NCBI GenBank assembly: GCA_030248195.1
Contig: JASAND010026207.1
Span: 82,501 to 146,500, forward strand
Source: Trissonchulus latispiculum
Lineage: Eukaryota > Nematoda > Enoplea > Enoplida > Ironidae
DNA length: 64,000 nt
Direction: 5' to 3'
Position 1 is the first letter of the stretch; each line of letters begins with the position of its first letter. This document shows positions 11,526 to 21,178 of the stretch, piece by piece. The notes under the pieces were generated by a model. The model made no database searches. It had not been told where the DNA came from and worked only from the letters and a program-made list of their open reading frames with translations. Made by a program: the position numbers and the translations under genes.

Positions 11526-12084
11526 TTGCTTTTTCACGATACTTTTTTCAGTTCAATACTTCAGCCAAGCCCGAAACGTAAATCATCGTTTTGTTCTAGG
11601 ACTCCTCGTGGGCAAACATTTCACCAGCGAAACTCTAAATTTGAGGACAGAGTTCACAGAAGGCACAACCACAAACGTTATTGAAAATTTCTAAATTTTC
11701 AAAATGCACTACTTCGGCGTTCTTAAACAGTGGAAGCAATCGCGAAGACTTTGCACAAATAATTAAGATTTTTTGTTTTCGAATCAAAAACTCGCTTCAA
11801 ATTAGCCTACAACTGTATCGTAGAACCGAATAACTTTGCCTTTGGAACGATTTTTCTGTTTAAAACGTCGTGAGATAGAAGAGACCGAAGTTTCAGGGTC
11901 AAAAAGAGACTTTGGAAAACATTTCTAAATTTTGTTAATTGCCACTACATGCAACCACATAGATAAGAGTGTGACAGCTGGCAAGCTCCCTGTTATCAGC
12001 TGCAGGTACATGCTCTGTTCGCTAACGGCTGACCCTCCCCCCCCACAAACGTGTATGCCCATCTTAGAGTTCTAAAGGTGCCTT
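11526..12084. other. No gene recognised
   Basis: Unremarkable sequence. A short ORF reaches 11694, but I see no domain, RNA or repeat that I can support. Confidence 0.5.
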
Positions 12085-12360
12085 CATGGTCGGTCGTGAA
12101 CGCCGGTGTACGCGCGTAGACGACGCGCGTCTAGAAACGTCAATATATTTTACGCGCATCAGCGCATGTCGATGAGCGTCGATGTGCGTAAACTGGCATG
12201 CTACAATTGGGCGCGTTGACGCCTCCCGTGGTAGCATGGCACCAGGGCGTGATGTTACATTTGAACGCGTCTACGTGCGTCGACGCATTCAGGTGTAGCA
12301 TGGGAGTGTAGCGCATTGACGCGTATCGACGCGCGAATACGCACGTCGACGTATACTTAA
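12085..12360. repeat. CpG-dense block, candidate short inverted-repeat element
   Basis: About 275 bp are crowded with CG dinucleotides in variants of GCGTCGACGCGT, in strong contrast to the CpG-poor flanks. Inverted pieces such as CATGCTAC and GTAGCATG lie inside. It looks like a miniature transposon rather than a promoter island, but no target duplication was found. Confidence 0.45.
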
Positions 12361-13366
12361 AAAGTGAGCATACGCACATTTTGACTCACAGAACCAATTG
12401 CTATGTGACAAAAGGAATTAGCTTAATGCATCTTTCATCTTAACTATATCTTTCATGTACTATATCGGAATTCATGCATTATGCTTGGTTATGGCGGACA
12501 AATTCTATACTGTACAATTTCTAATCATACGTCAAACATCTGCTACGACTTGGGCGAGCACGTTTAAACAATTTGATGGACGATATCAGAACGAATATTA
12601 AGACCGGTTTACACGAGGCAACTTTCATGCAACGTTCAGGCAACTTATTCCAAGCAACTTTGTAGCAACTAAAGGTTGCTTGAAAGTTGCCTGGTGTGAA
12701 TGCTCACAAAATCGCAAGCAACCAGTAAGCAATTTGAAATTTACAAGCAACTTTCAGGCGACATTTTCAGGCAACTCACAGGCAACAGCCAATCAAGCAA
12801 GGCCACGCCTTTTGAATTTTAGAATTGTCATTTGTCAGTGTACTCCGTGATCATTTGATTTTTCCGGGAAATAGAAAAACAAAAATCAAAAATTAACGCT
12901 TTGATATTTGATTTTTGATTTTCGTTTTTTCGTCCGAAATCAAATATCAACGTGTTGATTTTTGATTTTCTGTTAACAAAAACAAAAATCAAAAATCAAA
13001 TTTCAAATTTTGAGAAGTCAGATGAAAACACTATACGAATTTTCCAAATAAAAGAAAACTCAAGCATCAAAAGCTTGTCTTCATTTTTGACAATGTAACA
13101 AAGATTAAAAATTAAATATCAAACGCTTGTTTTTTGATTTTTGTTTCTGTCTCATAGTTCATGAAATCCACAATACGGCTGCAAACTTCCGGTTGAGCCG
13201 GTAAAAACCGGATATTTCCAGATGGATCAAGTGTAAGCTGAGGTCGTGATTCCTTTTGGAGACATCAACTTTGAACCGTTATTACTCATTCATTACTTTG
13301 AGTTAAGAAGCCATTCTTATCTCAAAATGTAGCTCAACATTTTCTGTTTTTTAAGTATAGGTTGTT

Positions 13367-13610
13367 GCACAACATAGAGTGCACTAGCTGATTTACAGGC
13401 ACGCTAAGCGAAACTGCGAGGGGTTTTGATGCACGAGCGAAGTGAGAATTTTGTTGTGGTACGAGGGCGGAGCGAAGCGGAGCCCGAGTTCCTCAAAAGA
13501 ATTCAAGTGCTAAGCTCTACGAAACACTAGGGTTTCACAACCCCTTGCAGTTTTGCTTTGCGTGTCCGTAAATTAGATGGTGCGCGAGAAATTGTGCAAC
13601 AGCGTAGTTG
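13367..13610. mobile_element. Nested MITE with about 45-bp inverted ends
   Basis: The left end TTGTTGCACAACATAGAGTG and the right end (reverse complement CTGTTGCACAATTTCTCGCG) are inverted, and the match continues through ATTTACAGGCACGC and ATTTACGGACACGC. The centre holds a GAGCGAAGCGGAGC motif. It lies in the central spacer of the 12601-14892 foldback. Confidence 0.55.
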
Positions 13611-13684
13611 TGAAATAGCTTAGTTCAAATTTAAAATACCGGAAATTTGAATTAGACTTGGCAGCAGTGAGCAGCTACAAATTC

Positions 13685-13771
13685 GTGCTTCACAACTACA
13701 GTTGTGAAGCACGGTACGGCGTGCTTCACAACTGCGGTTGTGAAGCACTGTGCACATCGTGCTTCACAACT
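13685..13771. repeat. Tandem GTGCTTCACAACT hairpins
   Basis: Two hairpins with 12-13 bp perfect stems (GTGCTTCACAACT paired with GTTGTGAAGCAC) lie at 13685-13712 and 13721-13747. A third left arm follows at 13759-13771. Confidence 0.85.
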
Positions 13772-14892
13772 CAGATGGAGGCACGGGGGTTACAGCACAG
13801 CAAATTTGAACTAAGCTATTTCACAATGAGTACAATGAAACTAATTTTCGTTTTTGAAAAATGTTTTAACGGATTTATGAAGAAGTGCTATTTTTCAGAT
13901 TTCTGCAGACAGAAGCAATTTTTTTCCAGCGACATCAACTACATCATTCGATACATTTTAGCTAGTTCTCCGCAACGAAGAGGAATTCCACAAAAATTAA
14001 AAAAGGACCCCAACTATTTGATACAGGTCCAAAATTTTTGAAAAATAGCACTTATTCAGAAATCCGTTATAACATTTTTCAAATTCGCAAATCAGTATCA
14101 TTGTATTCATTAAAAAACAGAAAATGTTGAGCTACATTTTGAGATAAGAATGGCTTCTTAACTCAAAGTAATGAATGAGTAATTACGGTTCAAAGTTGAT
14201 GTCTCCAAAAGGAATCACCACCTCAGCTTAAAACTTGATCAATCTGGAAATAACCAGTTTTTACCGGCTCTGCCGGAAGTTTGCAGCCATATTGCGGATT
14301 TTATGAAATGTGACAGAAACAGAAATCAAAAAACAAGCGTTTGATATTTGTTTTTTGATATTTGTTACATTATAAAAAATAAAAAAAAACAAGCGTTTGA
14401 TATTTGATTTTTGATATTTGTTACATTGTCAAAAATCATAAAACAAGCGTTTGATATTTTTTAACCTTTGTTAATTGTCAAAAACCAAAAAACAAGCTTT
14501 TGATGTTTTATTTTTCTTTTATTTGGCAAATTCGTTTAGTGTTTTCATCTGGCTTCTCAAAACGTGATATTTGATTTTTGATTTTTGTTTTTGTTAACAA
14601 CAAATCAAAAATCAAAAATCAAAGCGTTGATATTTGATTTCCACTGAAAAAACGAAAATCAAAAATCAAAGTGTTGATTTTTGAATTTTGTTTTTCTATT
14701 TCCCGGAAAAATCAAATGATCACGGGGTACACTGACAGTCATTGGCTGCTGGGAGAAAGTTGCTAGATAAAATGTTGCCTACATGTTGCCTCCTATAAAC
14801 GCCAAATCGTAAGCAATCTTTCAGCGACTAAAGTTGCTTCAAGGTTGCTTCCCAAAATAGTTGCAGGAAAGTTGCCTCGTGTGAACCGGCCT

Positions 14893-15689
14893 TTATTAGA
14901 CTCTATTGAATTTGGACGAGGTGAGTGAAAGGAAAATCCCTGGTAAAGCCTCTATGATCCATTTTGTCTTGCAAATATTATCTGCATAGAACCAATTTTC
15001 AGGTAATGACCAGTAGTCTCCAATGGTACACTTGCTGGCCTATCAGTCTGTTGAGTACCGGGTTCCTCTCATTGCTCAGAGTTAGCATGATGAAAGCTCT
15101 TGTCGTACAGTTTAACAGACAAGAAAGCCTTCATCGCACTTGGAGGGAATAATTCCTGTTTGTTTTAATTGCAATCTGTTTGTACTTTTCAAACATTTTC
15201 TTCCAGATAAACCATGCGCAGCCAGCGAAAAACAAAATCAGCTATAGTCAAGTTGATTAGAATATAACAAAACATAATTGAAAAATATATGACGTCTTTC
15301 GCAGGGACAAACTGAGAGAGTTAAAACTGTGTTTTCTACCGCATCATGCATATGTACTGTATTTCTGTAAAGTATTAGAGACAGTCACACAGAACGGATC
15401 TGCACTATAACAAGCTGCACTTAATCTGCAAAATAAAATAGACCAATCTAGAAGATAGACTACATTTGCCGTAACCAACGTATACCCTGTCTTAATTGAA
15501 TCGTTGTTTTCGCTGTACCTTTGCTAGTTTTGGTAAAAAATTAAATTAAAAGCCGGCTAAGAAAGAAAATCTCTGTCCATTGAAGTGTAAGTAAATAGCA
15601 GTGGTGAAACCAATTCCGGGAGACTGTTGTGAAATCAGAAAAGAAAGGAAAGTGAGCTAAAATTAGCTCTGGACCTCATGGAAGTATAT
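14893..15689. other. No gene recognised
   Basis: AT-rich flank of the foldback element. A short ORF at 14964-15152 has no visible domain. Confidence 0.5.
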
Positions 15690-15975
15690 ACTTCCGCTTC
15701 TATGTGTACCGCTTCTACCAGGGCTGGTGGACCAGGAAGAAACTGTACCCGGTATCAGGCACCTTGTACCCACGAAACCAGGACCTAGAAGAGAGAAGGG
15801 AAGAGGGAGGTTCAGCTTTTCACTCACCATTGAAAGTAAAGAATTGGCCCAGCCGGGGATCGAACCACGACCCTACTGATCCGGAAACAGACATGCTACC
15901 GCTACAAGACAGGGCCGTCAGCTGAACTCCCATTGCAGGCTTATCAATCTTTCCCATGCCTGCTTACCTTACACA
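15690..15975 (-). mobile_element. SINE family 1 copy, tRNA-headed
   Basis: Reverse complement of the SINE at 37838 and 38334. It has the 5' leader AGCAGGCATGGGAAAGATTG, the tRNA-like head at 15846-15916 with B box GGTTCGATCC, the body CTTTACTTTCAATGG and AGGTCCTGGTTTCGTGGG, and the end CACCAGCCCTGG. The anticodon loop differs from the other copies. Retroposed, not a functional tRNA gene. Confidence 0.8.
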
Positions 15976-16338
15976 TGGTATGAAGTCCAAAGTCATATGG
16001 CAGTTCTTATCAAACGCGAGGCAAGGAAAAGTTTCTAAGGAGGCAGGTAGTTGAAAATTTGGTTTTTGATTTCCGCCAACATTGTGTTATATATTAAGGA
16101 AAAGCAATTTTTGACATGAGCGAGCACCCGACGGAGAAAGAAGGGTTGATACTTAGATCACCTGAGAAAGGCGAAACCCCACCAAACTCATGAATGGTTC
16201 GGACGAAATGACTGCCTTTTTTGTTATTGGTCAATGTCAGATCAATAGAAACGTTTTTCAGAACACTTCCAGCGCCGGGTCCAGCTGCCCAAAGAAACAC
16301 CTTCAACCATTGCAAACATACATTAACATAGGGTCGGG

Positions 16339-16731
16339 TACTGGGGGGGGGCTTGTTCCCAACAAATTTTGAAGGGGATTGTGCCTTGAACTAAAATTTT
16401 AGGGGTTTCTTGTCTTGTACCTCAAGAATATATTTGTAAAATTTTTCGAAAAATTAACGCTGATTTTATCAAAATTTGCAATATTTTATCAAAATTTGCA
16501 AAAACTTGCATTTTTGGAAAAAACTTTTAAAATTTTGCCCGATTTTCCCGAAAATTAAATATTGTAGCTAAAAAATTCCGAAATTTTTTGAAATTTTACT
16601 GTAAGAACTAATTTTTTTCCGGGTATTTTTGCTTGGCCATTTTTTCGTTACCCCTTGTCCCCTACGGCGATAGGGCTTGTACCTTGTCCGGGTTGGGGGG
16701 GGGGCTTGTACCCCCAGATCTTCCCGCTTTA
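16339..16731 (-). repeat. D-family repeat copy
   Basis: Reverse complement of 1983-2290 over most of its length. It carries units GGGGGGCTTGT and GTACCCC near both ends (16345 and 16700-16720). The interior is A/T runs such as AAAATTTGCAA. No ORF. Confidence 0.6.
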
Positions 16732-16761
16732 ACCTATCATTGCAAACATATTATTTCTCAC

Positions 16762-17190
16762 GTTAGGTTCCCACGGATTTCCCCGTCATCCTGAAGTTTG
16801 CTACTGGCTTGACATTCACGGGCATTGACCGGCTGGCAGGTGCCTTTGAACCTGTCAGTTGAAATGGAACCTAAAATCGGAAATCGGTACTTTGTAATAT
16901 CATAGGCTTCACCTTTAATTGATACGACAGTCCGTTTGCTAAAGTGTGGGCGGGTATAAACACGTACAAACAAGATTGTTAAATATCAGCAACCCAGAAA
17001 GGTTGCTGATGCGGTTCGTCCCGCCCTGGACACTTTTCTTCACATTTTTCAGATCCTGATTTCAACCTTTCACAAGATAAGACCAGCGAAAAAGTCACCA
17101 TCCATTCCACCGCAAAACCCCAGGCATAGCTCTGTGTGGTATACGGAATTCAATATCATTCGCAATCTGAACTGTCATTCCTGGTTTGGA
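16762..17190 (-). CDS. Candidate two-exon gene fragment with a CAP-Gly-like signature
   Basis: Exon 17190-17099 (acceptor GATTTTCAG, donor TG|GTGACT, phase 2 out) joins in frame to exon 16938-16762 (acceptor CACACTTTAG, phase 2 in; donor AC|GTGAGA). The product includes PGVLRWNG, then VVSIKGEAYDI, then GSISTDRFKGT. This order resembles the G-V-[IL]-R-[WF]..G core, VELD strand and GxxDGxFxG turn of CAP-Gly domains, which bind microtubule tails or ubiquitin-pathway partners. The match is partial. The next exon is ambiguous: acceptors at 16284 and nearby give different frames. The first exon's acceptor and first codons lie in a repeat shared with about 40170-40250, so an exonised repeat or a false model is possible. 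Confidence 0.35.
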
Positions 17191-17250
17191 CTGAAAATCC
17201 GGAGATAAGCATCCGCACTCTGTAACCTTCTGTAGGTTACAGTTCAGTAC
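17180..17250 (+). repeat. Short interspersed repeat shared with 40170-40250
   Basis: GAGATAAGCA..CGCAC.CT.TAACCTTCT.CAGGTT-type sequence occurs here and at about 40170-40250. Family unknown. Confidence 0.55.
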
Positions 17251-17875
17251 TCGCCGAGGGTCACTTCAAATATTATCATTGGTGGTCTCAGTAACATCCC
17301 TTTTCTCACTCCAGTTCATTCAGAAGTATACAACTTCATCACAACTTCTCTTTCAAATCAGCCTAGGCCGTCCAGTACTCCGATGTCTGCATCACGTGCA
17401 CCTGATCAGGCCATCTAGTACTCCGATGTCTATAGCTGATCAGACATTGGAAGACGATTTTAACCCAGTCAATTCTATTTTACGCAGCAGGTTGGCACTG
17501 TGGGTAGGTAACTTCTGCATTATAGGTACAGTGCGTTGATTTAAACGGTAATGCACTATTATGGTTAATTATCAAAGGCACTCAGCTGCTATGGAATTGT
17601 CTCAAAATTAAAGTTGGAATAAATGGCATTTTCCAGCAAAAATACGTTTCAGAAATCGTATATATATATATATGGTATTAATTTTTAACTTAAACAAAAA
17701 CTGCAAACAAGTTACCCCTTAAAAGGGGAATAATACCGCCGTAGAGTTTGGGATTTATGTGTTCAACGTTTTGTTTGTTTCCATCATACTGTTCTAGTGT
17801 ACGGTGACGTTAGCTTTTGACTAGTTTCAACTCCCCGACGGGAGTATTTTATTGCCATTTGAAACTGCCAATTGT

Positions 17876-17965
17876 GAAACTAAAATTATACCGGAAGAAG
17901 GATTCGATCTGTGTCCGGAACAGTGCCAAGCGGACACCCTAGCCACTACACTACTCTGACTATAG
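17876..17965 (-). repeat. tRNA-derived sequence
   Basis: On the minus strand TGTAGTGGCTAGGGTGTCC (A-box-like) is followed about 35 nt later by GATCGAATCC (B-box-like). The stems are poor, so this is a tRNA-derived repeat or pseudogene rather than a working tRNA gene. Confidence 0.45.
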
Positions 17966-18536
17966 CGATTTTATCGAGCAAACTGCGAGAGAGAAAGTTA
18001 TCATTTATCTATATATGTTTATTTTAAACAATTTATTTTATCTAAATTCTGAAGCAAAGCAAACACTAATGAAATAAATACAGTGCAAGCGCAAAATCAG
18101 TCTTTGCACACAAAAATTGTAACATCAGTTTTAGCGATTTATTGATCTGTTAAACCTCTGCCAATCAAGTGACAGGCAAATAACGCCCGAGTTTCGGTAA
18201 TATGAGAAAAGGCAGAGAGTGATGGTGTGCAAAACAATTTACAGGGCGTTGAAAATTGACTAAATTGACTGTAATGACGCTCTAAAAATTGCAAAATCGT
18301 AGAAAAATTGTTGGGCTAGAAAACCTGCGTAACAGGGACATGTGTTAAAGATAGGACGAAAATCCTCCGCGCCAAGCAATTTACATGCAAAACATAGGAA
18401 TTCAGATGGGTCAGATGATTCATTACAAGTATACCATCATAATGTAAAGTATAAAGTATAAAAACCATCATATTGTCTTCTTTCAAAGCTGTTTGTGCAG
18501 AAGTTCAAAAGCTACAGTTTATCACCTAGCGTTTAG

Positions 18537-19379
18537 TAGTGTTGTCATCCGGGCCTGTTTCGGGCTCGGGCCCCGGGCCGGGCCCGGGCCGGACCTGGCC
18601 CGAGCCCGGCCCGGATCAAAATTTGATCGGAGCGGCCCGGCCCGGGCCCGGCCCGGATTTTTTTCGGGCCTGGCCCGAAACAGGCCCGGATTTTTTCCCG
18701 GGCCGTTTCCGGGCCAAAGGAAAAATTGATATAAATGGACAGAAAAACACCAAATGTTTCGGAGAATCCTTGAAACAAGAAGCTTTTTCACTTCAATTCA
18801 ACTGAAAAGTAGACGTTAGATATTAAATATCAAGTATTATTTAAAAACATCGTTCTTGGTGTGACAATTTTACTCCGTTAGAGCTCGATACCGTTCTCGA
18901 ATTATACCTAAATCGGGTTCATTGAAATGCTTTCAATGATATGAGATTGGTGAGTGATGCATTGCTTTATTATGCCTATTCGTTTATTGAAAAGACGTTT
19001 AAGACAAACAAAGGAAGTTATATAGAGCTCATAATAAAGCGTTATTTTAGATTAACAGACATTGCAAAGTTAATGCCGATACATTATTGTATATTATTTT
19101 TACAATTATTTCCGATTACTTATGTTTATTATCTGCTAAAAACTACATCAAAAATCGTTTTTACTAATTTTGACCATTCGGGCCGGTTTCGGGCCCGACT
19201 CCGGGCCGACCTCGGGCCTGTTTCGGGCCCGAAATCCGGGCCGGGCCTCGGGCCTGTTTCGGGCCCAAAATCCGGGCCGGGCTCGGGCCGGGCCTGGCCC
19301 GGCCCGGGGCCCGGCCTGGATGTCTAGGAACGGCCCGGCCCGGGCCCGGCCCGGATTTTTCGCTAACGTGACAACACTA
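18537..19379. mobile_element. hAT-type non-autonomous transposon, 843 bp
   Basis: The ends are perfect 11-bp inverted repeats, TAGTGTTGTCA at 18537-18547 and TGACAACACTA at 19369-19379. They are flanked by identical 8-bp direct repeats GCGTTTAG (18529-18536 and 19380-19387), the target duplication length of hAT elements. Next to each end lie about 150-190 bp of iterated CGGGCCCGGGCC-type sequence, very GC-rich and inverted between the two sides, around an AT-rich core. No transposase frame is recognised, so movement would need an enzyme from elsewhere. Confidence 0.85.
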
Positions 19380-19799
19380 GCGTTTAGCGTAAACAAAAAC
19401 TGGAAAGTCAAACTAGCAGACAAAATAAAATCATGAGAAATCGCATTTATGCTGGAAGAGAAGCGTTTCAAAAATTCGCATTATGCTATTTTAATTTTGA
19501 GACAGTTTCTAAGGCGCCATCATCTTCTGCTAGACCCAACCGTGGAACAGATGTAGGCCCAGTTCATACTTGCGTTGCTTTCTGGTGCATTGTGCTTTAG
19601 TGCTTTCTCGTTTCATGCTCACTCACAAACAGAACTCTAATGCTCCCTGCTTTGTGCTTTGTGCTTTCCCTGTTCATCCGAAGCCCTATGGTTTGATTTC
19701 GTTTTCTGGAACCTGCAGGGGGATAAAGGCCACCTTTTGGACAGTCAAGAGATAGATCTTAATGTCATGCAACTAATATGAAGCAATATTATTCAATGC

Positions 19800-19985
19800 A
19801 AGATGGAGCTTTTTCTTGAAAAGGCTGAAGATCGTCATGATTTTGACTACGGTTTGGGCCAACTTGGCAACTTGGATGTAGTGTTTTCGTCCAACCATCG
19901 AGAGAGTTTCCTGGCTAACTCACTGAACTGGTAGTATAAGAATGAACCTGCTGGTGATGATCATCACATTGTGATGTCTAATGCT
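19800..19985 (+). mobile_element. LINE 3'-end fragment
   Basis: Same 3' region as the LINE at 7145-7300: CAACTTGG, TTTCCTGGCTAACTCACTG, then GATGATCATCACATTGTGAT and GTCTAATGC before a CAA-rich tail. 5' truncated, in opposite orientation to the intronic copy. Confidence 0.65.
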
Positions 19986-20092
19986 TGCAACACCCAAATA
20001 TTTAGGCAAACATTGTGTTAGTAAAGCAGGAATAGTTTATTTTCTTTCTGAATGAAAATATTGTCATTATTAGAGTTTAGTCTAACACAAAG

Positions 20093-20998
20093 CTAAAGGG
20101 CTAAGGGATCCATCTGCAGAACCAACCAAAGGGCAAAGTGCCGCAAATCCACAAAGATAAGAGCGCACATGGCGTCCCTGCATAGTTGGCAATTACTCTC
20201 CGTTCCTTGTATGTGCGGAAAGAATGGCCCAGGAGTGGTATTAATCCCACAGACATCTCCGCATTCTCTAGTGGTAGTTTCCACTACGATACCAACACCG
20301 TACCATTCGTCGTCTTCTTCCCCATATTGCTGCAGCAATGGTGCACCAGAATCCCCCTGAAATAAGAATGGCATTGTACCCATTGTAGTCGAATTCCAGT
20401 TTATGGTTTTTACTGAAGCACCTGTGGCTGAGTTGGTAGAGCGTCTGCGCTTTGCGCAGGAAACATCGAGTTCGAGACCCGCCAGGTGCCGGATTTTTTT
20501 GGATCTTGATGGTGTGCAACTTCTTTCACATTCAGTTTTTGAAAAGGGTTCACCTATTGCTGAATTTTCGAAAAAATAACTCTAAATCCTAAGGTTAACA
20601 TTGATAGCGGACAGTGTTTTCCAAATCAGCGACAAATTAGAATTCATTATGGTTCCAAAGTTCTTTCCTTTCAGGGAGCGCAAAATAATTTTATGGCAAA
20701 TTGTCTAATTAGTGTATTTAACGTATGAAAGCCCGTTACCTTTATGTAATTAGTGTCATTACAGCTAATGTCAAATTTAAGTGGAAAGAAAGTTTCTTTC
20801 TTTGTGTTCATTTTCTTCCTTTCTTTCTTTAAAGAAGGAAAGAAAGAGGCAAGGTCAAGTTTCCTGTTATAATGGTCAGTTTAAAACACAAGCCTTGCCA
20901 TTGCACATATGCGTAGTATAGTAGAAGAAGCCAAGTTTAAGTCAAAGTATCAAATATCACAACATTGCGAGCTGGTGGCTCCTGTGGGTTTCTTTTTT

Positions 20999-21034
<36 letters not shown>

Positions 21035-21146
21035 TCCTTCCTTCCTTCCTTGTTTCTCTTTCTTTTTTATTTTATTTCTTTCTTTCTTTCTTTCTTTCTT
21101 TCTTTCCTTCCTTCCTTCCTTGTTTCTCTTTCTTTTTTATTTTATT

Positions 21147-21178
<32 letters not shown>

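Larger units (their letters stand above)
12601..14892. mobile_element. Harbinger-like 2.3 kb foldback element
   Basis: The left end AGACCGGTTTACACGAGGCA and the right end, as reverse complement AGGCCGGTTCACACGAGGCA, are inverted repeats. TTA flanks both sides (12598-12600 and 14893-14895), the 3-bp duplication of PIF/Harbinger-type elements. Inside are symmetric shells: iterated GCAACTT units, iterated ATCAAAAATCAAA units (12840-13160 and 14300-14700), and inverted copies of the A-family right terminus (13240-13350 and 14110-14225). The arms total about 750 bp each. No transposase ORF is seen, so it is non-autonomous. Confidence 0.75.

Noticed and set aside
18493..19436. Overlapping Gly/Pro/Arg-rich ORFs on both strands
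   Set aside because: They are translations of the CGGGCC-rich shoulders of the hAT-type element.
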